Origin: SAR86 cluster bacterium AG-339-G14
GTDB taxonomy: Bacteria; Pseudomonadota; Gammaproteobacteria; Magnimaribacterales; AG-339-G14
NCBI GenBank assembly: GCA_003282105.1
Contig: QCAB01000008.1
Coordinates: forward strand, 1-37,577
DNA: 37,577 nucleotides
Direction of reading: 5' to 3'
Every line of letters begins with the position of its first letter. Position 1 is the stretch's first letter. The notes beneath the pieces are model-generated. The model was not told the DNA's origin. It made no database searches and saw only the letters and a program-made list of their open reading frames with translations. Shown one piece after another: positions 16,111 to 24,371 of this stretch. The translations under genes and the position numbers were made by a program.

Positions 16111-16762
16111 CAAAAATACCCGTTCCAATTCTAACCATTGACGAACCAGCCTCTACAGCAATTTTAAAATCGCGCGTCATACCCATAGATAATTCACATT
16201 TTTTTTCACTGGGTTCAGAAATTTCTTTTGCTAATTTCCAAGCTTCTTCATAAATAAATTTTAATTCACCATCATCGGCATTGACACTAGGCATAATCAT
16301 TATTCCATTAAAATCAAGATTGCTTAGTTTCTGAACTTCTTGTTTAAAAGAAACTACTTCTTCTCTTTTAATTCCACCCTTATTCACGTCGTCGTCTAAA
16401 TTTACTTGTATTAGAATTTTTAATTTTTTCCCAACTGGAACATATTTATTTAGCTTTACAGCGATTTTTAGCCGATCTAGAGTGTGAACCCACGCAAAAT
16501 TTTCTGCAATGTCTTTACACTTATTAGACTGGATTTTTCCTATAAAGTGCCAAATTATTTTTTCATTCTTTAAATTCTTAATTTTTTCTAAAGATTCTTG
16601 CAAGTAGTTTTCACCAAAATTTTCTATTCCCAATTTATTCGCTTTTATAATTTCAGAACAAGGCTTTTTTTTACTTACGGCAATGACTTGTACTTTTTGA
16701 GATTTATTTTCTTTCGAAATTTCATCTATTGAGTCAAAAATTTTTGTAATTTTCTCTTTCAT
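16097..16762 (-). CDS. yggS: YggS family pyridoxal phosphate homeostasis protein
   Basis: A 221-aa single-domain PLP-binding protein with the alanine-racemase barrel fold. The PLP lysine is in VIAVSKKKP, followed by NFGENYLQE, WHFIGKIQSNK, the VNLDDDVNKGG strand and the phosphate-binding SMGMTRDFKIAVEAGSS with VRIGTGIFG. YggS proteins control free PLP and amino-acid balance and are not racemases. It lies between argS (6-bp gap) and proC. A small departure is Thr-Arg where most relatives have Ser-Asp/Glu after SMGM. Confidence 0.94.
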   Translation of the reverse strand: MKEKITKIFDSIDEISKENKSQKVQVIAVSKKKPCSEIIKANKLGIENFGENYLQESLEKIKNLKNEKIIWHFIGKIQSNKCKDIAENFAWVHTLDRLKIAVKLNKYVPVGKKLKILIQVNLDDDVNKGGIKREEVVSFKQEVQKLSNLDFNGIMIMPSVNADDGELKFIYEEAWKLAKEISEPSEKKCELSMGMTRDFKIAVEAGSSMVRIGTGIFGERE

Positions 16763-16768
16763 CTTAAG

Positions 16769-18478
16769 TTACATTTGCTCAGGAGCATTAATTGCAAGAA
16801 TATTTAAGCCGTCAGTAATTATTCTTTTGATTGATAAAACAATTGTGAATTTTGCATCTCTTAAATTTTTTTCTTCTTCAATAAACTTATTTGCATTGTA
16901 GTAAGAATGAAATTTAGAAGCCAAATCACGCAAATAGAAACACAGAGGATGAATTTCCAAATCAATTTGACATTGCTCAAGAGTGTCTTGAAATAATTCG
17001 ATTTCATTAATTAAAGCTAATTCTTGTTCTCCAGTTATCAAATTTAAGTTTTCAAGACCGTTTTCGGAATCTATTACAAAGTTTCTTTTCTCAACTTCTT
17101 TTAATAGACTACAAATCCGAGCATGCGCATACTGTATGTAATAAACTGGATTGTTCTTGTCTTTTTTAAGTGCTAATTCGACATCAAATTCTAAAGCTTG
17201 ATCACTTTTTCTTGCTAAAAAGAAGAACCTTGATGCGTCTATTCCTACCTCTTCAATTAATTCATTAAGGGATACAAAATCACCTTTTCTGGTGGACATG
17301 CTTACAGTTTTCCCAGATCGATTGAGTGAAACGAATTGAATTATAATTGTTTTAAGCAAATCTCCTTTCAAACCCAAAGCTTCTAAGGCTCCTTTAATTC
17401 TGGAAATATAACCATGATGATCTGCGCCCCAAATATTTACTAAGCGATCAAATTTTCTATCAAATTTAAATTTGTGGTAAGCAATATCTGAAGCAAAGTA
17501 GGTCGGATCTTGGTTATCTCTTATTAAAACTCTATCTTTTTCGTCTCCTCTTTCCTTTGATTTAAACCAAAGAGCATCATCAGATACATATGTTGAATTA
17601 TTCTTTTCTAAAGTATTGATAGCCTCATCGAACATACTCTTTCCTTTTGATTTCTCATAAAGTTTTTTCTCACTTATCCAATTCTCATGAAACACTCTAA
17701 ATTTAGAGAGCACTTTTTTTATGTCATCTATTTGAAGGGAGAGAATAAAAACAGTTAGCTCGTCGAAATCTGGAAATTCTTCTTTTATTCGCCTGAGTAT
17801 TTCTGGAATCACGTCAGAACTTAGTATTGAAGAATTCCCCTTAACAACGTATTTGTCGCCAAAGGTTTTTTTAACCGACTGCGCAGAATGAATTATATAT
17901 TCGCCTTGGTAGCAGTCTTCTGGAAATTTTATTTGTTGGTCAAAAAGTTCTTGATAACGCAAAAATACACTAAGCGCTAAAATGTCTGTTTGCAGTCCTC
18001 TATCGTTAACATAATATTCTTCTTCAACCTCGTTTCCTGAGTGTCTTAAAAGGTTTGCCAGGGCTGAACCAAAAGCTGCTCCTCGCCCATGACCAACATG
18101 TATCGGTCCGGTTGGGTTACTAGAGACGTATTCAATTAAATATTTTTTAGGCGACTCGGTTTTACAAAAGAAAAAATTTTCATTTAAAGCATTATTAAGA
18201 ATTGAAGCCTGAGCTTCTTCTGCTAAAAAAAAATTTATAAAGCCTGGACCTGCAACTTCTACTTTTTTTAGCCACTTCTTTCCGGGAAGTTTTTTAATAA
18301 TTTTTTCAGCTATTACTTTAGGTTGTTCTTTTAATTCTTTACCAAGCACTAAAGCGATATTTGAGCTCCAATTTCCATGTGTCTTTAATTTAGTTCTTGA
18401 GACATCAAAAGCTTCAATCTCTGTAGAAAATAATTTCTTTGTCGTACTTTCTAAAATACCTCTTATTTCAGATTTCAT
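16769..18478 (-). CDS. argS: Arginyl-tRNA synthetase ArgS
   Basis: A 569-aa class I synthetase of normal length. The N-terminal Add-1 domain is followed by the HIGH signature in NPTGPIHVGHGRGAAFG, the YYVNDRG and ADHHGYISRIKGAL segments of the catalytic core, the KMSKS-like VSMSTRKGDFVSL, and the helical anticodon domain with YIQYAHARICSLLKE. The ATG overlaps the efp stop by 4 bases. Pairing with EF-P in one transcript couples tRNA charging to a translation factor, a plausible growth-linked unit. Confidence 0.97.
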   Translation of the reverse strand: MKSEIRGILESTTKKLFSTEIEAFDVSRTKLKTHGNWSSNIALVLGKELKEQPKVIAEKIIKKLPGKKWLKKVEVAGPGFINFFLAEEAQASILNNALNENFFFCKTESPKKYLIEYVSSNPTGPIHVGHGRGAAFGSALANLLRHSGNEVEEEYYVNDRGLQTDILALSVFLRYQELFDQQIKFPEDCYQGEYIIHSAQSVKKTFGDKYVVKGNSSILSSDVIPEILRRIKEEFPDFDELTVFILSLQIDDIKKVLSKFRVFHENWISEKKLYEKSKGKSMFDEAINTLEKNNSTYVSDDALWFKSKERGDEKDRVLIRDNQDPTYFASDIAYHKFKFDRKFDRLVNIWGADHHGYISRIKGALEALGLKGDLLKTIIIQFVSLNRSGKTVSMSTRKGDFVSLNELIEEVGIDASRFFFLARKSDQALEFDVELALKKDKNNPVYYIQYAHARICSLLKEVEKRNFVIDSENGLENLNLITGEQELALINEIELFQDTLEQCQIDLEIHPLCFYLRDLASKFHSYYNANKFIEEEKNLRDAKFTIVLSIKRIITDGLNILAINAPEQM

Positions 18479-19044
18479 TTATTTACTCTATTTTGATATT
18501 CGCAATTACGGGTATCCACTTTAACAATATCTCCTTGTTCAATAAAAAGAGGAACTTTAATTTCTATTCCATTTATTAAAACTGCATCTTTTAAAGTATT
18601 AGTAGAGGTATCTCCTTTAAATCCAGGCTCAGTAGCTGATATTTCAATCTCTACAAAATTTTTAATTTCTACACTCACTATTTTTTCATTCCATATTGAT
18701 ATTTCATATTCTTCTCCTTCGGTCATCCAATTTACTTTTTCTTCAATTAATTTTTTTTCTACATTAGTTTGTTCAAAAGTCTCAGAGTTCATAAATACTA
18801 GCTGATCTTCTTGCGAATACAGAAATTGCATTTTTGAAATTTCAATATCCGCTTTTTCAACTGTTTCCCCAGTCTTGAAGGTTTTATCTAATACTTGAGA
18901 GGTAGAAAGATTTTTATATTTTACCCTCATTACCGCCTGCCCTTTACCGGGTTTATGGAATTGATGATCAATAATTTCACAGAGGTTATTATCAATAATA
19001 ATCTTCATTCCAGTTCTAAATTCATTAGTTTGGACTATAGTCAT
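18475..19044 (-). CDS. efp: Translation elongation factor P
   Basis: A 189-aa three-domain protein that helps ribosomes through proline-rich stretches. The domain I loop reads HKPGKGQA, with the lysine at residue 34 that EpmA/EpmB lysinylate in E. coli-type EF-P; this is not the arginine/rhamnose type. Domain III is recognisable from EISATEPGFKGDT and VPLFIEQGD. It is the first gene of the eight-gene operon running to rdgB. No ribosome site is seen before the ATG; a 6-bp stem hairpin lies just upstream. Confidence 0.96.
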   Translation of the reverse strand: MTIVQTNEFRTGMKIIIDNNLCEIIDHQFHKPGKGQAVMRVKYKNLSTSQVLDKTFKTGETVEKADIEISKMQFLYSQEDQLVFMNSETFEQTNVEKKLIEEKVNWMTEGEEYEISIWNEKIVSVEIKNFVEIEISATEPGFKGDTSTNTLKDAVLINGIEIKVPLFIEQGDIVKVDTRNCEYQNRVNK

Positions 19045-19058
19045 TTTTTTGGATTTTT

Positions 19059-19083
19059 GGACGAAGAGAGGTTAAAATCGTCC
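19059..19083 (-). other. Hairpin in the efp 5' leader
   Basis: On the - strand GGACGA pairs with TCGTCC around a 13-base loop that contains CCTCTCTT. The stem ends 14 bases before the efp ATG and would sit close to the 5' end of the mRNA if the AT-rich -10-like sequence just upstream is used. There is no ribosome site between it and the ATG. A role in mRNA stability or translation is a guess. Confidence 0.4.
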
Positions 19084-19109
19084 GCTATAATTTTTAAGTA
19101 CATTAATTG

Positions 19110-19138
19110 TTGCAAGATAATTTTATTTTACTTAAAGT
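19110..19138 (+). promoter_or_regulatory. Candidate promoter of the TonB operon; its -35 could also serve efp
   Basis: TTGCAA (19110-19115), 17 bases, then TAAAGT (19133-19138) forms a fair sigma-70 promoter pointing to the DUF3450 gene. TTGCAA is its own reverse complement, and on the - strand it is followed after 17 bases by AATTAT, pointing to efp. So one hexamer could serve both operons. The matches are partial and were found by eye. Confidence 0.3.
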
Positions 19139-19146
19139 GAGACTTG

Positions 19147-19191
19147 AAAGGGGCAATTTAAGTTATTTTTTTACTGGGTCCCCTTTTTTTT
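19147..19191 (+). terminator. Terminator-like hairpin in the leader of the TonB operon
   Basis: AAAGGGG (19147-19153) pairs with CCCCTTT (19180-19186) around a 26-base loop, and the second arm runs into eight consecutive Ts. This is an intrinsic-terminator shape on +, but the nearest + gene upstream ends more than 6 kb away. It sits 19 bp before the DUF3450 ATG, so it may attenuate the operon or end a short leader RNA. The loop is long, which weakens the call. Confidence 0.45.
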
Positions 19192-19209
19192 GTAAAAATT
19201 GAGGAGAAG

Positions 19210-19974
19210 ATGTCATTTTTAAAAACAAATAAATTTTTGCCCACTATTTTTCTTTTAGCTTCTTTTAATCTCTTGTCTCAAGTAGATCCCGTTTTACAAG
19301 AAAATAAAGTTAGAGCAGATAATGCTGCAGTATCCCAAGAAAAAATTGATTCTTCTCAAGTCAAAATAGATCAAGATTCTTCAGAATATAAAGGCGTAAC
19401 AAAACAAATTGAGGGGTTAAAGGTTTACAACGCTCAAAAGAAAAAACAAATCAAAAGACAGATTGCTAGGATGGAAGAAATTGAAGAAACAATGAAATAT
19501 GCAGCTGTACTGCAAAGGCAAATTCCTCCTCTATCAAGAAGAATGCACGAGGGACTAACTAAATTTGTTGAGCTAGACCTTCCTTTCAGAACAGGTGAAA
19601 GGACAGAAAGACTAAAATTTATTCAAGACGCTTTAGACAATCCTACGGTTTCTCCTGCTGAAAAACTCAGACAAGTTTTAGAAGGATTTAATGTTGAAGC
19701 AGAGTACGGTCGGAAAATAGATACTTATAAAGATACGGTTATTATTGATGACCAAGAAAGAGAAGTTAACATTTTAAGAGTTGGCAGAATGGTGCTGGCT
19801 TATCAAACTACTGACCAAGACGAAACAGGAATTTGGAATAAGGAGACCAAAAGCTGGGAAAGTCTCCCTGGAAGGTATCAAAGACCTGTTAGAGATGGAA
19901 TTTCTATGGCAAAAAAACTGAAGACAGTTGGAATGCTCGAATTGCCAGTACCAGCCGCTGAGGTAATTCAATGA
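19210..19974 (+). CDS. DUF3450 periplasmic protein of the TonB2/TtpC operon
   Basis: A 254-aa exported protein: a signal peptide (hydrophobic run to about residue 24), then a long coiled coil rich in Gln, Lys and Glu (about 30-100), then a globular part with LPFRTGERTERL and QRPVRDGISMAKKL. This is the DUF3450 family, which is encoded first in Vibrio-type ttpC-exbB2-exbD2-tonB2 operons. It probably works with TtpC in the periplasm during energy transfer to outer-membrane receptors; its exact role is unknown. A perfect GAGGAG lies 4 bases before the ATG. It overlaps the next gene by 4 bases. Confidence 0.88.
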   Translation: MSFLKTNKFLPTIFLLASFNLLSQVDPVLQENKVRADNAAVSQEKIDSSQVKIDQDSSEYKGVTKQIEGLKVYNAQKKKQIKRQIARMEEIEETMKYAAVLQRQIPPLSRRMHEGLTKFVELDLPFRTGERTERLKFIQDALDNPTVSPAEKLRQVLEGFNVEAEYGRKIDTYKDTVIIDDQEREVNILRVGRMVLAYQTTDQDETGIWNKETKSWESLPGRYQRPVRDGISMAKKLKTVGMLELPVPAAEVIQ

Positions 19975-21365
19975 AAACAATAGTCAAATTATCTTTATTC
20001 TTATTTCTGTCATTTTCGGGATTCTTACTTACTCAAGAAAGCGACGATAAACCTGAAAATATAGCATTAGATCTAGATCAACTTTTAGAACTAGTTAAAC
20101 AAGGAAGATTTGCAGAGGCTGAGGAAGCGGCTGAGAGAGAAGAGAGATTTATTAAAGAAAAGAATAGACAGGCAACGCTTTTAGCAAACGCTAAAGCTGA
20201 AAGAGCTCGTCTAGAAGCAGAAGCGTCTCGTTTAGAAACTACCTTTGAAGCTAATGACGCTAAGCTCGTTTTGTTAGAAGATCAATTAAAGACTAGATTG
20301 GGTTCGCTTTATGAAACTTTTGGTCACCTTCAAGGCGTTGCGTCTGATACTCAAGCAACTTTTGAAACCTCTCTTACCTCTGGTCAATTCGGCCAAGATA
20401 GAGAAATATTCTTAGATGATCTTGCTAAGAAAATGGGAGAAGGAGTTAGCGTTGCTACTATAGAAGAATTGGAAAAGCTTTGGTATGAACTTTCAAGAGA
20501 GCTTGTCGCGTCAGGTAGTGTAGAAAAGTTCACTGCTACAGTAATAGACAATAACGGTGATGCTTCTTTAGAGGAAGTTGTCCGAATAGGTAATTTTAAC
20601 GTTGTATCTGAGGGAGAGTATCTTACTTATCTTCAAGGCAGAGGAGCATATGAAACCTTGCCAAAACAACCCAGCAGATTTTTAGATGGATCCTATGATA
20701 TCTTTGATGAAGATTCCGGATTTGTTCAATTTGCATTAGATCCAACTGGTCCTCAAGGCGGAGCTTTGTTAGTAAATCTAATATCTTTACCGTCTTTTTT
20801 TGAACAAATTCAATACGGAAGAATTACTGGTTACACAATAATTCTTCTTTTCTTAATTGCTACAGGAGTTTTTGCCTGGAGATTCTATTCCTTATTTACA
20901 ATAAATAGCGCGATTAAAAAAGAAGTCAGCGGTGAAGAATCCTCTGATAATCCGCTTTCAAGGATTTTTACTGTTGCCAATGAAAATAAAACTGACACAG
21001 AAACTCTCGAATTAAAATTAGCAGAACAAATTCTTACAGAAAGACAGTCCATTGATCAGTACATTTGGGTTGTGAGATTAATTTCTGTTATTTCACCTCT
21101 TCTAGGTTTGTTTGGAACAATAATTGGAATGATTAATACTTTCCAAGCTATAACTTTGTTTGGCACAGGCGATCCAAAAACTATGGCGGGAGGAATATCT
21201 GAAGCTTTAGTTACAACTATGTTAGGGCTTATGAGTGCAATTCCAACTACTTTTATGGCAGCAGCTTTAAGTAATTACTCGAAAGGTATACTTTCAGTTC
21301 TTGAGGAGCAAAGTACAGGAATGGTTGCAGCTCGAGCAGAAGAAACTCAACAAGTAACAAGTTAA
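19971..21365 (+). CDS. TtpC-like MotA/TolQ/ExbB proton channel protein
   Basis: A 464-aa ExbB-family protein with a long extra N-terminal part, the hallmark of TtpC, the fourth component of TonB2 systems. It has a signal sequence, a periplasmic region with a coiled coil (about 55-110), one membrane helix near 285 (ITGYTIILLFLIATGVF), and the TolQ/ExbB core near the C-terminus (SPLLGLFGTIIGM and AGGISEALVTTMLGL). The start overlaps the DUF3450 stop (ATGA), and exbB begins 3 bases after its stop. In Vibrio, TtpC is needed for TonB2 to energise iron-chelate uptake. Confidence 0.9.
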   Translation: MKTIVKLSLFLFLSFSGFLLTQESDDKPENIALDLDQLLELVKQGRFAEAEEAAEREERFIKEKNRQATLLANAKAERARLEAEASRLETTFEANDAKLVLLEDQLKTRLGSLYETFGHLQGVASDTQATFETSLTSGQFGQDREIFLDDLAKKMGEGVSVATIEELEKLWYELSRELVASGSVEKFTATVIDNNGDASLEEVVRIGNFNVVSEGEYLTYLQGRGAYETLPKQPSRFLDGSYDIFDEDSGFVQFALDPTGPQGGALLVNLISLPSFFEQIQYGRITGYTIILLFLIATGVFAWRFYSLFTINSAIKKEVSGEESSDNPLSRIFTVANENKTDTETLELKLAEQILTERQSIDQYIWVVRLISVISPLLGLFGTIIGMINTFQAITLFGTGDPKTMAGGISEALVTTMLGLMSAIPTTFMAAALSNYSKGILSVLEEQSTGMVAARAEETQQVTS

Positions 21366-21368
21366 GCT

Positions 21369-21893
21369 ATGGCTTGGTTTTATAACCTTCAATCAATACT
21401 TTTTGAATTCCTTGAGAAGGGAGGCGGGGTAGTCCTACTGATCGCTTTCTTGATATTAGTTATGTGGTTTTTTATTTTTGAGAGAATTTGGTATTTTCAA
21501 TTTGTTCATCCCACAGTTGAAAGAGACACCATTCAAGAATGGTCAGAGGTAAAGACTCATAAATCTTGGGAAGGCCATGTGATAAGAGTCATGCTCATTT
21601 CAAAAGCCGAACAACAAATTAAAACCAATATTGAATTTATTAGAGTTTGCGTCGCCTTAGCGCCTTTATTTGGTTTGCTTGGTACAATTATTGGTATGAT
21701 CGAAGTTTTTCACATTTTAGCTGTGACTGGCGGCGGAGATGCTAAAGCGATGGCTGGCGGCGTTGCGAGATCAACAATTCCTGCGATGGCAGGTTTAATG
21801 GCAGCTATTCCAGCAAGCATTGCAGCAAGATGGCTTGATAGTAACGTTAGAAAAAAAACAGATTTGTTATCTGAACGTTTAACATACGAATAA
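21369..21893 (+). CDS. exbB: Biopolymer transport protein ExbB
   Basis: A 174-aa inner-membrane protein with three membrane helices: about 18-38 (GGGVVLLIAFLILVMWFF) and two in the MotA/TolQ/ExbB core (LAPLFGLLGTIIGMIEVF and RSTIPAMAGLMAAIPASI). It forms the pentameric proton channel with ExbD that powers TonB. It is the short, standard ExbB next to the long TtpC version, so the operon encodes two ExbB-type proteins. Spacing is 3 bp from TtpC and 7 bp to exbD. Confidence 0.94.
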   Translation: MAWFYNLQSILFEFLEKGGGVVLLIAFLILVMWFFIFERIWYFQFVHPTVERDTIQEWSEVKTHKSWEGHVIRVMLISKAEQQIKTNIEFIRVCVALAPLFGLLGTIIGMIEVFHILAVTGGGDAKAMAGGVARSTIPAMAGLMAAIPASIAARWLDSNVRKKTDLLSERLTYE

Positions 21894-21900
21894 AAAAATT

Positions 21901-22311
21901 ATGAGAAGATCACTAATTAATCAAGCAGTAGAAGACACAGAAGAGCCAAATATTACGCCAATGCTTGATGTGGTTTTTATTTTATTAATCTTTTTTATTG
22001 TTACAGCTAATTTTATTAAAGAACCGGGATTAGAAATAAATCGTCCAGATTCAGAGACATCAGAGATTACTGAAAATGCGGCTATATTAATTGCTATAGG
22101 AGCCGCAGGTGAAATTTATATGGACGGTAGAAGAATTGATGTGAGGCAGGTCAAGGCTAACGTAATTAGATTGATCGCTGAAAACCCACAAGGATCGGTA
22201 GTCATTCAAGCAGACGTAAAATCAACAGCCGAAAAAATAGTAGCGGTTATGGATGAAGTTAGAGAAGCTGGAGTGGTTGATATTTCAATTGCGTCAGAAC
22301 CTAATTTTTAA
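21901..22311 (+). CDS. exbD: Biopolymer transport protein ExbD
   Basis: A 136-aa protein with a short cytoplasmic N-terminus, one membrane helix and a periplasmic domain. The helix starts MLDVVFILLIFFIV, with the essential proton-carrying Asp at residue 23, matching Asp25 of E. coli ExbD. The periplasmic part ends in the ExbD/TolR pattern VIQADVKSTAEKIVAVMDEV. It sits between exbB and tonB; tonB starts immediately after its stop codon. Confidence 0.95.
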   Translation: MRRSLINQAVEDTEEPNITPMLDVVFILLIFFIVTANFIKEPGLEINRPDSETSEITENAAILIAIGAAGEIYMDGRRIDVRQVKANVIRLIAENPQGSVVIQADVKSTAEKIVAVMDEVREAGVVDISIASEPNF

Positions 22312-22977
22312 ATGATTGAAAAATTTTTAAATACTGATTTAGATAACGTTTACCAGAAATATGGGCTTGCTGCCGCTGCCGGTACTACGATATCAATCGC
22401 CTCTTTGATGTTAATGGCAGTTCTAATTGCAACTGGAGACGTCTCATTAGATGACGTAAAAACTCGAAAAATCGTAGACGTTGTAATGCCCCCAAAAGAT
22501 TTGGAATTAATTGATAATTTTGAAAGACCTGATGAGGCTGAACCTGAGCCGGATCAACTGCCTCCAGATGTTGACATTGAGACAGTTGATGACTTTGACG
22601 ACGCTATGAATTTGAATTTTAATTTTAAGGCCAAAAGACAAGGGGTCTTTGCGGATGGCTCTTATGTTCCAATATTCCAAGTTCCGCCGCAATATCCTAG
22701 AAGAGCTGCAGAAAGAGGAATCGAGGGATGTGTGCTTCTAGAATATACAGTTACTCCTCTAGGAGCTGTATCTGAGCCAACAGTCATAGAAGCTAATCCT
22801 CCTGGAATTTTCGATAGAGCTGCAACAAGAGCTGCGTTAAGATATAAATATAAGCCTCTTATTAGAGACGGTGTTGCCGTAGCTGTAGAGGGGGTGAGGC
22901 AAAGAATAACTTTTATTTTGGAAGGTGAAGGAAAAGGGCCGGGCTATGTTCCACAAAACTGTTTGGAGATGATTTGA
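22312..22977 (+). CDS. tonB: Energy transducer TonB
   Basis: A 221-aa TonB with a membrane helix near residues 20-41, an acidic linker with scattered prolines (RPDEAEPEPDQLPPDVD), and the TonB C-terminal domain: PPQYPRRAAERGIEGCVLLEY, then RAATRAALRYKYKP. The C-domain pairs with the TonB box of outer-membrane receptors. The linker is short and has no long Pro-Glu/Pro-Lys repeat, as in TonB2-type proteins that rely on TtpC. No TonB-dependent receptor is in the window. The stop overlaps the TPR gene start. Confidence 0.94.
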   Translation: MIEKFLNTDLDNVYQKYGLAAAAGTTISIASLMLMAVLIATGDVSLDDVKTRKIVDVVMPPKDLELIDNFERPDEAEPEPDQLPPDVDIETVDDFDDAMNLNFNFKAKRQGVFADGSYVPIFQVPPQYPRRAAERGIEGCVLLEYTVTPLGAVSEPTVIEANPPGIFDRAATRAALRYKYKPLIRDGVAVAVEGVRQRITFILEGEGKGPGYVPQNCLEMI

Positions 22978-24371
22978 TGAGGGTTTTAAGTTTTTATTCA
23001 ATATTTTTTGTCTGTTTATTTCTTAGTTCATTTTTGGTTGCACAAGAAAAAGAAGAAAGAAAATTTAATTTTCCTGGATACACCATTGAAAAATGTCTAA
23101 AAGATTACGAAATCGCTAAAAAACCAAAAAGACGTGTTGCAAAATTACCTAGTCAAAAAGCACAAAGGTTCTTAAAAAGATTATTTCCTGCTTTAGAAGA
23201 GGATGACTTACTACTTGCTCTTGAAATACTAGATGAAATGAAAATTTCTGAAGACTTAACCAATGTAGATAAAGCCCAAATGTGGTATTACTATGCTTAT
23301 GTACATTTCAGTCAAGATAAATTAAAAGAAGCAGAAAAAGACTATTATAATTTTTTAAAAATTGAAGAAGCAGATCCTAGGCTAAGAGCAAACGTAATTT
23401 TCAGTCTAGCTCAAATTGCCTACTCTAGAGAAGAATACAGAAAATCTATAGAAACAATGAAAGAATGGCTTTCTATAGAGTCTAATCCTAGCTCAACAGG
23501 ATTTGACATAATGGCCGCTTCTCACTGGCAACTGAATGAAAAGAGAATGGCTTTGAGAAACGCAGACACTGCCATGTGTGTTGCAAAAGCAAATAATTCT
23601 AAGCCGAGAGAATCTACTTACAATCTTTTATTGGCTTTATACAATGAGGCTCAAAAAACTGATGAAATGTTGCCTCTCTATAAAGAGTTGGTAGATTTTT
23701 ATCCTAAAAAAAGATACTGGGTTCAACTTTCATCTTTGTATGGGACTTTGCAGCAAGAATCTAACCAGCTTTCAGCATTGGAAGCAGCTCACGATCAAAG
23801 ATTGTTGGACAAAGAATCAGAATATATAGCTTTGTATCAACTATTAATGCGAGCGGAAGCACCTTTTAAAGCTGCTAAAGCTCTCCAATATGGTGTTGAT
23901 GAAGAGTTTGTAGAAAGAAAAGAAAAGAATATAAAGATGCTGGCTCAAGGTTGGCATATGTCTCAAGAATTAAAAAAGGCTGAACCTCTTTACAAGGAAG
24001 CAGCTGAAAAGTCAGAAGAAGGCGAGTTATTTGTCTTTTTGGGACAACTTTATTTAGCTACGGATAGATACGATTTAGCAATGGACTCTTTAAAGTTAGG
24101 TTTGGAGAAAGGAAAATTAAAAGATCCGGTCACAGTGAATATTCTTTTAGGTCAAGTATCTTATGAAAAACAAAATTTTGACGATGCTACAATTTTTTTC
24201 AGAAAAGCTCTTGATAGGCTAACCGACTTAAAAATAAAGGACAAAAAATTAAAAGAAGAGAAACAAGACAAGCTTAGAGCACAAGCTCTTACATGGCTAT
24301 CTTATACAGAAAAAGAAGCTAAGAGAGTCAAAATTTTAGAGCAACGAAGGAGGGATCTTGAAGAAAGTTAA
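22977..24371 (+). CDS. TPR-repeat protein of the TonB2 operon
   Basis: A 464-aa exported protein with a signal peptide (about 1-22, ending VAQEKEE) followed by tetratricopeptide repeats such as AQMWYYYAYVHFSQDKLKEAE and the later GELFVFLGQLYLATDRYDLA. Its operon position after tonB matches the TPR gene that ends Vibrio tonB2 operons. It may act as a periplasmic scaffold for the complex; its role is not established. The track uses a TTG at 22974; the next codon, ATG at 22977, overlaps the tonB stop by one base (TGATG) and follows GGAG. The stop overlaps folA by 4 bases, tail to tail. Confidence 0.88.
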   Translation: MRVLSFYSIFFVCLFLSSFLVAQEKEERKFNFPGYTIEKCLKDYEIAKKPKRRVAKLPSQKAQRFLKRLFPALEEDDLLLALEILDEMKISEDLTNVDKAQMWYYYAYVHFSQDKLKEAEKDYYNFLKIEEADPRLRANVIFSLAQIAYSREEYRKSIETMKEWLSIESNPSSTGFDIMAASHWQLNEKRMALRNADTAMCVAKANNSKPRESTYNLLLALYNEAQKTDEMLPLYKELVDFYPKKRYWVQLSSLYGTLQQESNQLSALEAAHDQRLLDKESEYIALYQLLMRAEAPFKAAKALQYGVDEEFVERKEKNIKMLAQGWHMSQELKKAEPLYKEAAEKSEEGELFVFLGQLYLATDRYDLAMDSLKLGLEKGKLKDPVTVNILLGQVSYEKQNFDDATIFFRKALDRLTDLKIKDKKLKEEKQDKLRAQALTWLSYTEKEAKRVKILEQRRRDLEES

